The translations under genes and the position numbers were made by a program. Shown one piece after another: positions 1 through 11,912 of a stretch of DNA of 64,000 bases. How positions within the stretch are numbered: position 1 is the first letter of the stretch; every line of letters starts with the position of its first letter. The notes beneath the pieces were generated by a model that was given only the letters and a program-made list of their open reading frames with translations, ran no database searches and was not told the origin of the DNA. The DNA comes from Plumapathes pennacea (taxonomy: Eukaryota; Cnidaria; Anthozoa; Antipatharia; Myriopathidae): NCBI GenBank assembly GCA_964036295.1, contig OZ038462.1, forward strand, positions 2,115,501-2,179,500. The letters are read 5' to 3'.

Positions 1-97
1 CGACACTCTCGCTGAGTGATCCAGTTCTCTGAGCAACCCAGACAGGGCCTTTCTCTCTACAAAGTACGCGCCATTTCCCACACATAGCGGCCGCCAT
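1..97 (-). CDS. Possible first exon of a leftward gene (partial)
   Basis: A minus-strand reading frame opens at ATG 97-95 in a GC-rich setting and stays open to the window edge (32 codons). It begins Met-Ala-Ala-Ala-Met-Cys-Gly-Lys-Trp, and an ATGGCGGC start context is also seen at the CaMKII start in this window. I do not recognise the protein and no second exon is visible, so this could equally be an open stretch in a promoter. Confidence 0.25.
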   Translation of the reverse strand, partial: MAAAMCGKWRVLCREKGPVWVAQRTGSLSESV

Positions 98-1316
98 GTT
101 GGAAAGGCTAAACTAGTCCCAGTCCTTCAGGAAGCTGAATCGTTCTCAGGTCTTTCCGTCCAGCCACACAAAGAGTCTGGTAACATAAATCAGGAAACGT
201 CACTTCCGGTTGTAGGAATGAAATACATGCATACTGGTGGCTGAAAAGGGCTGACTTTCGGGGACCCAGACTTGATCACCAGAGTAAATTTAGGGTGTGA
301 ATTCTTTTCATTGTAATATTTTTGTCTTACAGAGGCACTGAAGGCATTGCTTTTGAAGAACAGTATAATTCCCAAGATATCTGAGCTACGATGATCTGAT
401 GATGTAACAAAGTCATCATTTTCAATACGATGCCATCAACATCCAGTGAGTGATCAACTTCTGTTTTCTTATGAATAATTCTCACCAGAAATTTCATACA
501 GTATTGGAGAACTTGGCATTTGATAGTTTGCATAGGAAAGCTCACCTATATTATTAAAATTTTATTACATAAAAAAAAAGTATAATAAAATATACATATA
601 CTTTTTTTTCTTCATTGAACTGAGTAGTGGATGGGGTATCATCAGAGAGCCTGGTCATGGGGAATTTTTTCCCAGGCTTTGCTCATGGATGATTGCAAAA
701 CATCTATTGAGCCTTATCCAAAGACAGTGTCAAATATAGAGATAAAGCATTTATTTACATGCAGTGACAGTGATGTGCTAACATAATTGAATGCTAGTAC
801 TTGTGAGAACTACCAGTAGCTTTAGACTGCACTGGTGTGGAGATAAAATGTATGAGAAACCAACTAAAGTAGTTGTTCTTGCTCCACAAGGGCTAACGCT
901 AAAAACATCAGCTTAACTACTTTCAGTGTTTAGCTTTCCTGCATTAACTTTTAGTTGATTTATCCACATACTAAAACGATAATAGTCAATCAAGATGTCC
1001 CTACTATGAGTGATCCTGCATACAAACTGAAAAAATTAAAATGCTTTACAATACAAAATTGTTTACGTTGCTGCATTTGACACAGATGCAGCTTATTCCC
1101 AGGATTTAATGGAAATGTTCACTGCATCTCCAAAATGGCCTATTTTGTTTCTTCAAATTAATTTATCCTTGAAAACTTTTGTCAAATGACCTGTCACTAG
1201 TAAGAAACAAAAACGCAATAATATTATTGGGCAAAGCAAGTCCAAATACTCTAGCAGGACATAGTTTGTTTGTGGAAGTGGATGGAAGAAACCCAACATA
1301 ATGCTGCACTAAATCA
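98..1316. other. Intergenic stretch including the PP6 3' flank
   Basis: No gene could be supported. On the minus strand, 325-545 contains two short open stretches bounded by plausible splice sites (acceptor near 546, donors near 485 and 330). The encoded residues match nothing I recognise. The part next to 1317 should hold the PP6 3' UTR. Short A/T runs occur at 555-610. Confidence 0.4.
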
Positions 1317-4300
1317 TCACAGAAAATATGGTGTAGTTGTCCTGGGTGGGATAACCCGCTCGTTGTCTGCCACAGCCATAAACAGTTTGGGCTGCCGGTT
1401 ATCAGGGTCAGTGAAAGCCAGTATTGATGCAATGTTGCCACAGCGATAACAGTAGTTAGGAGCTGACCACACCGTCACCAGCTTCTCATCAAACATGTAT
1501 TTGTATCCTTCGTGGACCAGTTGGTGTGCTCGACAAATTAGCTTCAAGTTGTTTAGATGGACAAACTAGAAAACGACAAACACAGAACAACATCAGGTTG
1601 ATTCAAATATTACTGTAGATCAAAGATGGATGCATCATTGTATACTGCATAAGAACAAAAATCTTAAATATCCCACTGCACATCCCAGTCAGTTTTCACA
1701 TATAAAGAGTGGTCTGAATATTGTGCTAACAACATTGGCCAAAATAGGAGGTAAAAGGCAAGTCAGGTATTTTCACTAACTTGAAGCAAATTGGGCAACT
1801 TTCACACACATACAGCATATACAGTAAGAACTGCCAGAGAAGTTACCAACACAATACTCTGATAACTTTCTGGGTGCTCCTTGGGAGCCTTGGAATGAAC
1901 CAGTGAAAAGGTGAAACTTCTCCAGCATGGGAACCAACAAAAGTTGGCAAGCATACACACAAGGATACTGTGATGCACAGCAAGATATTAGAACCAAATA
2001 TTGAAGATATCAATACAAATTTTAACTTTGCTTCAAATGACATCAATAGTCAGAATAATCAGAGTCTTGATGGTGTGTTCTACCTCATTGGTGACTTTAG
2101 CTCCAAAGAGCCAGCCTGCACCTCGGGGACTGATAGCCCATGTGTCAACATCCTCAGGGTCTGACCAAACCAGATGTGCTCACAGTCAAGGCAAAAAAAC
2201 CACTGGACTGTTCATTGGTTGGTAAGTCGTTTTTCTCACCAGGAGTGTGTACTGTAAAGTTTGTTGTGAAATAATAAATAATTAAAAATAATGTACTTTA
2301 TATGACTGTACATTATTGTAAAATTACATGCTTTTCTTGGTTTTATTTGTCTGTCCAAGTACACAGAGAGGAAGAGACAGAGTGAGAGCATATCTACAGT
2401 GTGTTGTCACCAAGTCTTTCTGCATTACTGAATACTGGTCAACCCACACATTTTAAAGCTGACTCCACAGACAACACTATACAAATTAAAAGGATATCAC
2501 AAAATGCTCCTTTGTGCGGAATTTCCATGTTACGATCAATGGTTCGGATCTACAAGATTACAAAAACATGTCAGTAGGGATCCAACTGCAACTAAAAATG
2601 AAATATTTACTAGTTCACAATTCTGCATATTTTGAAATGATTCTTTATTACTTGCAACTTCCTGCACAGTTCACAGCCAAGACTGGATAGCAGTAAACAG
2701 TATGACTAAAATAGTGTTCTATTACATGTATACTCACACAACTATCAGATCCATACCCTACTAAAAATCTTTCTCTCACCTGATCAAGTGTTCTGATGTC
2801 TGGTGATAATCCCCCATGGACACAAAGAATCTGCCCATCAATGATCTGCAATAAGAAATCATAAGTACAGGTAATATTCACTACATCATTATCAATACAT
2901 ACATGTACAAAAATATGACATAGCTATGTCCCAGGAGGAGCAGAAGAGTATACTGTAGTGCTTACCGCTGCTATAGTCAGGAGGTCAAACACTTTACAGG
3001 TGTACCGCCAGGCATTGGCATTACCATATTTTGATTGGCACTCATCTGGAGAGTAATAATATTATTATATAGTTGTCAGTAAATTAAATTTGAACATGAG
3101 TATGCAGTAGGTACAAGCCATGGAGTGAAACAATGATGTATCTTACTCCACCTATATTGTAATTACCACTCAGCCTGGCTGTATATTATAAGTTTCACAT
3201 AATTTCACAACTTAATTTAGGGGACAGAGAGATATGAACACCAGACACACTTTAACTTACCATAGAAGCCATATACTTGAGTAATCTGTCGGCTTTCATG
3301 GTTTCCTCTCAAAAGGGTAATGCGATCAGGCCACCTGGAGATAAATGAAACCCTCAAAAACTATATAACATCACACTACTGTGCAAAGAAAGTGAAACAA
3401 ATTCTCTGAATTATTCAAAGAAAAAATGTCTAATATTAATAACTTAAACTAGTTGCCACTGAAGCAAGCTATCAAGCTACCTCATTTTTTATACCTCCCA
3501 CAAGTCAAAAAGAGAAAACTGTAGTTGATCAGCAACTTACTTGGCTTTGAGTGTGAGTAGCCTTGTAAATGTCTCTAGGCTGTAATAACCTCTGTCAACA
3601 AAATCACCCTGAAAGGAACAAGCATTCAGGTCTTTGTAAACAGAGTTAAAGTTAGAGAAACATGCACAGTTGCCACATGATAATAGCTAATATTCGACAA
3701 AACTTCATTTTAATTACATATTACTTACCAATGTTTTGTAAAGAAAAAGAGGGGTTAAAGTGGCAATGGTGTGGTCTCTAGGGGGCTCTGGAAATGGCTT
3801 TTTGCAATTTATTTTTAATGTGAACCAGTAGGACAGTTAGGTTCAAACAACTAGCCTACAATCACCTAAAGCAGGAGTTGGTATGTATGCAATTATGTCA
3901 CTTATTCATTTAATACACACTGACTAAGACAAAACAACCTTAGTTAACATATTACAATGTGATACTCACCATAAATACATAGGATGTGTCTGGTACCTGT
4001 CCACCGGTTTGGAACAATTCCTCCAAGTCGTAAAACTAAAACAAAAAAGTGTTTGTTTATGATTTTATACTAAATCTTGGATCTCCAAATTTGTCCTGCA
4101 AATTCAACGTGCATGGGACACAAGAAGTACTGTACATGGTCATAGATTTCATAAAAGCAGCTGAACACCTCTAAGACAGAAATACTTTGGACATGCATGG
4201 GGGAAGAACTATTTAATTGACGTTTGATTACAGTCATATGCCACTACAGGACGTTTTCGTTGTAAAAACAGGTACTTCTGCACAAATAGTGCATTGCAAA

Positions 4301-4673
4301 AATGATCGAAACTGCGAGATCACAACAGAAAAAAGACTTAAAAAGCACTTAAGTGGCTCGATCGGCTCACAAACAAGATATCAAGAGTTTAAAATTTGGC
4401 CTGTACGTATAAAGATGCTTTAAGTGCCTACCTGTCCGTGGATGTCACCACAAACCGTCACAGGACACGAAACAGGCTGAACGTTAGATTCCTCCAAGAG
4501 TAAATCACACACATACTCGCACAGTTTCTGAATTATAAGGGAATAATTTAGTAAATTAACTATTAAGTAACTTTTTAAAAGCGTTTATCCAAGTTACTAC
4601 CCACCTTTAGATCGTTTTCTGGGAGATATTTGCACTCTTTCGCGATGTCGATCCACCGATCTAAGTCCGCCAT
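1317..4673 (-). CDS. PPP6C: Serine/threonine protein phosphatase 6 catalytic subunit
   Basis: Metallophosphatase of the PP2A/PP4/PP6 group; in other animals it removes phosphate from Ser/Thr with SAPS and ankyrin regulatory subunits. Ten coding exons on the minus strand: 4673-4605, 4527-4432, 4035-3970, 3608-3541, 3334-3261, 3045-2966, 2845-2780, 2549-2498, 2175-2084, 1565-1317, totalling 912 nt (303 aa; human is about 305). The metal-site motifs are intact: GDIHGQ at about residues 50-55, GDFVDRG at 78-84, RGNHE at 109-113. So is the C-terminal TTPYFL tail that is carboxymethylated in this family. The N-terminal [10 protein letters not shown] favours PP6 over PP2A or PP4. Nine introns; eight are GT-AG and the eighth is AT-AC (separate entry). 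The start codon is the only ATG that gives the family N-terminus. Confidence 0.97.
2176..2497 (-). other. PPP6C: AT-AC (U12-type) intron of PPP6C
   Basis: No GT donor gives an in-frame junction here. The exon ends at 2498 and the intron opens with ATATCCTTTT, the U12 5' splice consensus. It ends in AC at 2176, preceded by a CCTTGAC branch-like motif (minus 2191-2185, branch A about 11 nt from the exon). Joining at AT/AC restores the conserved residues Ala-Phe-Cys-Asp-Leu-Val-Trp-Ser-Asp. The intron is 322 nt. This predicts removal by the minor spliceosome. Confidence 0.9.
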
Positions 4674-5054
4674 TTTTGTTTGTTGGATGCTCTGCGACCG
4701 CGTAGGACTAAGACTGGGCAACTGGGGCACTGCGAAGGTGACGTCATCGGTCGAAAATAGTGGGGTCAGTTTCATTTATTTACGTCACAAGGCCCAAGGA
4801 TGTAAAGCTCTTTGGTGACGGAGTGCTTCAGTCTATTTTTTTCTTTCATTTTTATATTTATCTTTTATCTTCCATAATATATAGCACCACGGTAAAGAGA
4901 ACGCCTTGTTCAGATGCAATGCAAGCTTGTTTACGCTTATCAACTGAGAGGATATCACTGATTAATTCTATATTGTAGGGAGAATTACTGTCACAACTGG
5001 CTAAAATTATCGCGCACGAGTTGAGAGGATTTTTCTATTCTTGCGCGCATAAGC

Positions 5055-5060
5055 TTTATT
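5055..5060 (-). terminator. Poly(A) signal of the acid lipase gene
   Basis: AATAAA on the minus strand, 26 nt past the lipase stop codon. This gives a very short 3' UTR before the PP6 promoter region. Confidence 0.6.
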
Positions 5061-5086
5061 CAGGTGCAAGGCAAATTGTTTCTAAA

Positions 5087-8000
5087 TCAGACGAGTTCCT
5101 TCATCATGTCCACCATTCGTGAGTAAAGAACCTTTGCGGCGTCCATTCCATACAGGAAGTCCAGGTGATTCCACTTAGGTATTTCTTCCACGTGAGTGAG
5201 ATTTTTGATCAGAGCCTTCAGTGCCAACACGTCAGCGGGGTCTGCCAATCCGTCCGTCTCGCCGTAAAACAGCGCGGTCGGTGTCGGCATGTCCTGCACG
5301 TGACATACCGGTGGGGTAGGCTGGGGGAAAAATGTAATACAGAATGTTGATGGAGTAGTACACGGCAGCATACCGACCCTCCCCTACCCTCCCAGTGGAT
5401 ATGGCGTTTTCTAGCACTGCTGATTGGTCTCTCATCATCAAAGTAAAACAAAAAGAAAAAAAAAAAAAAAAAAAAAAAAGGAAAAAACAGAAGACATAAC
5501 GAAAGGTTCCCATTTTCAGCACAAAGAAATATTAGACCAAACACAGGTTTTAAACCTAGTCGTGCAAAAACTGTCCAATCAGTATTGCGTGTCAAAACTT
5601 CACCGCACAAACCGGTTCAGACCTGTTTGTAGTGTATTTGGTTCCCTTCTTCGCCGAAGTCGAATTTCGAGCACTTTTCATCAACAATCATCTGTGAGGA
5701 AAAAAGAGAAATTAATTCGTGACTCGGCGCGCGGTTCATGGAGTGAAAGCATTGCTTCAACTGGTGGCCCGTATTTCTTGCCGGCTTACCTGACCAAAGT
5801 GAACGATATCTCTGAAAGATGTTCCCTCCATGAAGTGGGCAAGATAGACAGGTACCCGCGACTGCAACAAAGGAAGACCTCGTCAAGGCAAGGACAGGAG
5901 AAATGTTTGAAAAAAAGATGGTTTGAGCCCACAGGTAAGAGTAGTCTTCACTCAGTCGTCACGTCATGGTATTTGTCTCTAGTTGCTGCTGTGATTGGTC
6001 GTGATGTGATTGATTGTCGAACTCAACTGTACCTCGTTTTCCTGGTTGGTCAGTTGTTGAGTATTATCACACACGGTCTTTGGTCCGTCTGTTTGTCGGA
6101 GTTGGCTTGCCAACTCTTCACAGTTATTTAAAGGTCAAACTGATGAATAGTTGTGGAAAAATCCTTGTTACTAGGTGGTAAAATGATTCGTCAAAATAGG
6201 CCATTTCTGAGAAGAAAGCTATAGCAGCCTTCGCTTTTTTTTTCCATACACCACGTGATCTCTTCACTTACTTTATTGACGTTCTCGCTGTCAAATCCAA
6301 TAACAGTTTCCATGGCAGCATAACAGAGACTCTCAGACCACTCCCCGACATTGCAGAAACCAAGTTTGATCAAGGCGCGAAAAATATCTCCAGGAAGCAT
6401 ATCAAAAGTTGAGTTAAGAAAATGCTTCTGCAGAAGAAAAAGTCGAAAAAGTCCCAGTGATCAATTTGAATTTCTCCTTCAGTTTCTCACCAGATAGGTA
6501 TTACGTCAAATTATAGAGACCTTGACTCCTGATTGTTCAAATAGAAGCTGACTAAACTACTTGTGCTGTTCGTTGACTGTGGTTTAATTCACCATCACAT
6601 GACGTCATTCGACTAACCTGGATCACTGGATATATCACGTGGGCAGCATCCTTGGCTATCTCGTTGCAGTGGTTAAGAGTGTACACTGGCGCCAAAGCAA
6701 AGAACTGCTTGACTTTTTTGCCGAGTTCAGGATTGTCAGAAAATCCCGTGAAGCCCATGAGAGTACCCTGTGAGTGACCCACGTAAAACAGCTGCTTCTG
6801 TGACGTTACGTTCAGCACGTAGTTAAGCATGGCTGGAAGATCGTAGTCCGCCATTTCTTGCCAGCTGGAGAGAGAATTGCGGAGAGAGCACAGAACTGAG
6901 AAGGAAGATGCAGCCACGGGGGAGGGGGTGGGGCTCGAGCGTGTTGATGATCACCAGTAAGAAATGGTAAAGACGACCATGAAGAAAAACGAAAGGGAGA
7001 AAAAGGAAAAGAACAAAGTGTTTATTACATCAATGAAGAAGACTGATGGTGATAGATTAAGATGATGATGATGGTGACATTGACCATATGATAGCAATGG
7101 TGATGATGATGGTGATGGTGACGATGATGAAGATGATGATATTGATGGTGATGGTGATAATGATAATGGTGATGGTGACGATAATGATTTGACGGTGATG
7201 GTGATGATGATGATGGTGATGGTGACGATGATGATATTGACGGTGATGGTGACGGTGGCGAGGATGGTAGTGGTGACGATAATGATGGTATTGATGATGG
7301 TGATGATGATGATCCCTGTGATGGTGGTGTTTACAAAGTATGAATTACATTATGGTAACTTAAATGCTTCACACCTCCAATCCCAGAATTCCCTCTGGCT
7401 GGGCTGGTACTTCACGTGACGCCGCGAGCAATCGTTTCCCCGCGCGTTCCCCAGCCAAACATCAAACCCGTGATCTGCTAAGATGTACGCGAGACTAGAC
7501 GACGGCTGGTCCATGATCCAGTTGGTAGAGTCGGCAAGGAGACCATGCTGGAGAAAAACTACGGGCTTCACATCGAACACAAGCTCATTCAGCCCTCTCC
7601 CGTTAGGGATTCTTTGTAAGCCAAGAATGAAGCCGTCCTGTGTGGTCACGTGGTGGATTTGTACTGGGTAACCGCGGCTTAGGATGATCTGGGACTGTAC
7701 AGCACGAGACAAGCAGAAACTGAAACATCAATTCTCACAACGTCACCAATTCACTTTGCTTTGGAATAGCTGGGAGAATTCGCATTGTGAGATTTCCGTT
7801 TCGCGAAGATTCCGAAGAAGCGTCACAGACCACAACTGACTATGGTAAATCTCGATCCCTCGCGATTTTACCCCTCCCCCTCCCCCCGGTACCGAATTGC
7901 CTTTCACGCACTGACAAGCCACGGCATGGTTACAACGTGGACAGTCAATTTTGAGGCCGCTTCTTGCTCGAGTTTTACATGGGCGTGATACTAAACTGAC

Positions 8001-8385
8001 AAGCGAGTAGATCAGTACTTAGCCTGCGCAACATCCGAACGTTTAACAAATTCAGATGCGACGCCGGATCGGATCGAGTTGGCGCATTATTATGAGCGTT
8101 GGGACTCGTAGTGGCTTGCACAGCACTGCGTCTCTTATTTTTGCCGTGGTATCGAACTACTTTGCGTCAGGAAACTACACCACTTGTTTCAAAAACGATA
8201 TTTCCGGCGCTCATCTTGTTCCGAAATTAACTTACCGCATTTCGGCCGATGTCTGGGTCCGACGAAGTCAGATGGTGAACGCTGCGGAATCTTTGCTTTG
8301 TGAAACGGCCACCATTACACAATCCGAATAACGTGACCGCTACACAGATGCACAGGGCAGCTAGCGAGTGCTTATTTTGGTTCAT
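5087..8385 (-). CDS. Lysosomal acid lipase / gastric-lipase family enzyme
   Basis: Secreted or lysosomal alpha/beta-hydrolase of the acid lipase family (LIPA, gastric lipase), which cleaves cholesteryl esters and triacylglycerols. Seven coding exons on the minus strand: 8385-8236, 7694-7375, 6864-6618, 6427-6272, 5861-5790, 5691-5623, 5320-5087. All junctions are in phase; 1248 nt, 415 aa (human LIPA about 399). Exon 1 encodes a hydrophobic signal peptide (residues about 7-24) and the conserved DPDIGRNAS lead of the lipase domain. FLQHG at 97-101 forms the oxyanion loop, Ser188 lies in GHSQG, Asp365 in GLAD and His390 in WNHLDF: a complete triad. Intron 2 carries a long GAT-rich repeat and intron 6 a poly(A) run. 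The start codon is 508 bp from that of the divergent exonuclease gene. Confidence 0.95.
5454..5479 (+). repeat. Poly(A) run in lipase intron 6
   Basis: A-rich homopolymer, about 20 uninterrupted A preceded by AAAAGAAA. It makes the plus-strand frame look artificially open. Confidence 0.8.
7063..7325 (+). repeat. GATGATGGTGATGGTGAC-type minisatellite in lipase intron 2
   Basis: Imperfect repeat built from GATGAT and GGTGATGGTGAC blocks for about 260 bp. Read as protein it gives only Met/Val runs, so it is not coding. Confidence 0.9.
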
Positions 8386-8841
8386 GAGCAGCCGGAGTTG
8401 CCCGCGCCAGGAAGTGCAGAACTGTTTTATTCCTTTGGGATTGCGTCAGTGTGTCAAAGTGTCGTATTTCCAACCTCGTGACCTTCACGCAAGGGTGTGA
8501 GGCGTCGACAGGTATTCGCCGGTTCTCTGCAGATTATAAATGGGGAACGATACTTTGACTTTCCATCGCGCAGGCTCTCCGGACGGATGACAGGCTAGAG
8601 AAGGCGCAGGTCCAAATTAATATGCGCATACACCTTATTTCAAACCTAAGGTAAGAAGGGGGCGCCTATTCGAGTGGGGGCGCGCTTATTTCAAATTTTG
8701 GTTGAGGGGAGGGGCGCTTGTTCGAGGGGGTGGGGGGTGCTCATCCCAGGATTTACGGTACTAAACTTAACATGAGGTCGAGGCCATAGCCTCGTTCTTG
8801 GGCTCGCGCCACGCTCCCTCCGGCGGCGTGTTGTGTTCAAA

Positions 8842-8865
8842 ATGGCGGCTCACCAGAGAAAATGA
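8842..8865 (+). other. Upstream ORF 1 of the exonuclease gene
   Basis: Seven-codon frame ATG...TGA, 28 nt before the main start. It uses the AAAATGGCGGCT context that would otherwise look like the best start here. It ends before the main ATG and could lower translation. Being in the mRNA is an assumption. Confidence 0.4.
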
Positions 8866-8878
8866 AAGTTTGCTAAAA

Positions 8879-8890
8879 ATGTACTTTTAA
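8879..8890 (+). other. Upstream ORF 2 of the exonuclease gene
   Basis: Minimal frame ATG-TAC-TTT-TAA ending 3 nt before the main ATG. Its spacing would disfavour reinitiation at the main start. Confidence 0.35.
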
Positions 8891-8893
8891 AGC

Positions 8894-10775
8894 ATGTTCT
8901 TCCACACTGTGGCGACAGTTTATGCAAGCAGAGGAACCTATGCAACTTCCGTTGGTCGGCTGTGTGTCCGATCTCTTTTCCGACCATTTTGTCACTTCCC
9001 ACATGGTTCGTCACAAAATGGTTCAGAAGAAACTACGAAACACCACAAGTTTGTTTTGCCAGATAATTGGACAGAACAAGTTCGAACCAAGGCCGATTTC
9101 ACCGAGTATAAAGGCAAAGTATACCTTGTGAGAAGCAAAAAGGACGAAAGCGACCTACTACGAACTACCGGTGTGTTGCAGGACTTTCAAAAGCGAGAAG
9201 CATTAGGTCTGGATGTTGAATTTATGCCTTATCGTGGAGGAGTGAAGGTTTGTTTGGTGCAGTTAGCATGTCACGATGTGGCGGTGCTATGGCGCTGTGG
9301 ACATCTTCTGAACCAGCTGCCTCCCGTTCTGGTGTCTCTCCTCATGGACAGGAACATACTGAAGGTATATTTATTAATCCTTTCACTCCCAAGCTCAAAA
9401 TGCAGATTCTCTCAAGCCTTTAAGAAAAAATGTATGAGTGATGTAGTGAGAATTGATGGGTACAATGTAACAAAGTATTATGAACTTATGAGTAAAAGCA
9501 CTGTACAACTTGACCCTTAAATGCATTGGGCATGTTGCATTGTTGTCGTGATTCCTGTCCCCTGGTGTTTCCTGCAGGTCGGCCATGCTTGTCAACAGGA
9601 TGCGTGCTACTTGCACCGTTACTGTGACATAAATGTGCATAGTATTGTGGACACATACACTTGGGCAAAAGACATGGGCTGTTCACATCAATCTCTCCGT
9701 GCAATGTGTGCCTTGTTTTTGAAATTAAGACTGGCCAAGGATATGCAAACTTCAAACTGGGACCTTGAAGACCTGAGTGAACGACAAATCCGTTATGCAG
9801 CAACAGACGCATGGGTCTCCCTCCGTGTGTTTGAGGAGATGAGAAGGTAATAGAGTGGTTTTCGGATGACTGTCGAAATTCTGGTTTTGTGTTTTCTATG
9901 CTTTCGAATCGGTCCAAAGAAGTTTAGAAACATCTTTGGCCAATCAGGAACAAAAGCAAATTAAACGTGATTACAACCTTCTCAATCATATAATCAAGCA
10001 AGTGGTACATACGTTTCTTTGCACTGCTGATTGATTATTACTAGTATTAGTATGATTAATATTTAACCTGCAACCTTTTATAGATAATACCTCATGCTCG
10101 TGTGGCTCAGTTCTGTAATCTCTTATTGTTCAGTTCAATAAAGCTTTACAACCCCATCATATCCAGCCTACTCAGTGATGGTAATTTGGCTTGTGATTGG
10201 TTGAAAGTGTTTATTACAGCCTCTGTGATTATTGGATGGCAATTACTTTGTATTTGGTTTTGAGTCATTGTATCTGACACTAAAAGTCTATTATTTTACT
10301 GTATGTTGTACATACCATAATGTTTTTGAACTGCTCAAGGTGACATTCTTTTGTTGGTGTTGTACTCTTACACATTCTTTTTACTGAGAAAATAAGACAT
10401 TTCTGTTTGTTTGATAGGACAGCAAAAATGTTCAGTATACCATTGACGCCAATGTTTGAGTCATCTGAAACCATCCTGGAGGAAATTACGGTAAATAAAC
10501 GAGAAGGAAGGAAACGCAGAGAAAAAGCAAGAAAAGTCCGAGCGAGAGAACTGAAGGAGTGCAAGAGTACGACAGATAAGCAAGAATTAAGTGAGCAGTC
10601 AATGGTGTGTGAAACTGACAGCTTGGGTGATATGAATGTTGATTCATTTGCTGAAGAAGAATTTACAGACTCAGTAGAAGAAACAAAACTTTGCCGGACT
10701 GAAAAAAATCGCAGGAAGCGATACCGCTACAAAGCCAACAAAAGATTGAGGAAAGCAAAAGCTTTAGCTGAATGA
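8894..10775 (+). CDS. 3'-5' exonuclease (DEDDy family, EXD2/WRN-like)
   Basis: Exonuclease removing nucleotides from 3' ends with two metal ions. Three exons: 8894-9364, 9578-9846, 10418-10775; 1098 nt, 365 aa, all phases match. DEDDy motifs are complete: Asp107 and Glu109 in LGLDVEF, Asp165 in ACQQDACYL, Tyr230 and Asp234 in RYAATDAW. The SNWDLEDLSERQI block before exo III resembles EXD2. The first 45 residues are rich in Arg, Ser and hydrophobics with no acidic residues, as in a mitochondrial presequence; human EXD2 is reported mitochondrial, so import is a reasonable inference. The C-terminal 110 residues are highly charged with two Arg/Lys clusters and no domain I recognise. Two short upstream ORFs precede the start. 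The exact orthologue within the DEDDy family is uncertain. Confidence 0.88.
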
Positions 10776-10867
10776 TGTGGGTCAGTGTCTTGGAAACAAG
10801 AGCTAGAGTTGCTGTTTTCTTTTTGTTATTGTATTGTAAAAATTGCCCTCAAATATTTTTATCTTAG

Positions 10868-10873
10868 AATAAA
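10868..10873 (+). terminator. Poly(A) signal of the exonuclease gene
   Basis: AATAAA 93 nt after the stop codon, the first one on this strand. Confidence 0.6.
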
Positions 10874-11631
10874 CTGTTGATTGATACAGGATTTTAAAGG
10901 TGATTTATTTGTTGCAGTTTTGTTCTTATGTACTCAACTGATTTTAGAACCACGGAGTTGTTGACCTCAGCCTTCTCACAAGTAATGGATTTTCCTAGAA
11001 AGTTGTAGGTGCAGTAGATAAGAAACTGTGAAACTGCTTACTAAGAGTGGTGGTCTATGACTGGATGCATGAAATTGTGCAGAGTCTATGACATGGAGAA
11101 AAGCATGCAAACTGCATGGAGCAGATCATTTCATGTATATAGATTACCGGTAGTTCTTCAATCTTCTGTATTCATTTCCTATATGTGAATATATGTGTAT
11201 ACCTCCAGAGATAGGTATAGATAGTAAAACAAACAGGCAAATGAACGAATGGGCGGAAGGAAGGATGGATGGACACGTAGGTTACAATGTAGGTACAACA
11301 ACAACAGGCAGATCCAGGAGAAAGTGTGATTGGTTTCAAGTGAAGAAGGCGCGAGCTTCAAGAAAGCTTTAAAAAAGTTTAAGGTTTTCCATAACGCCCT
11401 TTCTGAAGGCTGAGAACGCAATTCAGAAAATCTGATCGATTTCCATGAGACAGACACAATTTATCACTAGTCCGCTGTTTGACTTTGTACAAAATTGACA
11501 CCAAACTCTCCTGATGTTTGCCATACTACCTCACTAGACAAGCGAATACCTCGATTTGTGTCGACATTTTGAACGTACAGCGCAACACGTCAGCCTGGCA
11601 TGAGCCTTGTTTAGTATGCTTCGTCCTATAT
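10874..11631. other. Intergenic, no gene seen
   Basis: Only short unconvincing frames on either strand. No splice-linked coding pattern was found. Confidence 0.5.
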
Positions 11632-11822
11632 TTAATAAATTTCCACTGGTTTGCCGTGGTGTGGATTCTTATTTACCACGATTTACGTCATCACATGGTC
11701 AAAATTAGTTGCGGACTCACTCCGCGAAGCGCCTCGTGAGTCCACAACATTTTGACCATGTGATGACGTAAATCGTGGTAAATAAGAGTCCACACCACGG
11801 CAAACCAGTGGAAATTTATTAA
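11632..11822. mobile_element. Foldback MITE family 1, copy A
   Basis: Near-perfect 191-bp palindrome. Each arm is about 90 bp and starts TTAATAAATTTCCACTGG, meeting at a small loop around GCGAAGCGC. The same arms recur at 45155-45340. There is no coding capacity, so mobilisation would be in trans. Confidence 0.85.
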
Positions 11823-11912
11823 TTTTACTCACTCGCGAAGCGCTCGTTCGTAAAATATTGTTTTTACCACTCGAAAATAAAATTCATATCTTCGCGCCGC
11901 CGTGTAATATCC
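11823..11912. mobile_element. Partial foldback element family 2
   Basis: Abuts the preceding palindrome. It ends in the sequence around ATATCTTCGCGCCGCCGTGTAAT that also closes the complete copy at 49391-49520. Confidence 0.6.

Larger units (their letters stand above)
8386..8893. promoter_or_regulatory. Bidirectional promoter region, lipase / exonuclease
   Basis: Only 508 bp separate the start codons of the minus-strand lipase and plus-strand exonuclease genes, so both promoters must lie here. Part of it (about 8640-8760) is a G-rich low-complexity stretch with repeated GGGGCGC..TTATTC-like blocks that looks repeat-derived. No TATA box is obvious. Confidence 0.55.

Noticed and set aside
190-545. 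Minus-strand frames of 61 and 72 codons left of PPP6C
   Set aside because: Some splice-like sites are present, but the joined peptides show no conserved residues, and an ATG-start frame at 97 argues for a gene boundary here. Not strong enough for a gene call.
5424-6131. 235-codon plus-strand frame
   Set aside because: Opposite lipase exons 5 and 6; the apparent Lys run is the poly(A) tract in the intron. A shadow frame.
7189-7419. Met/Val-rich frame
   Set aside because: Translation of the GAT/GGT minisatellite in a lipase intron.
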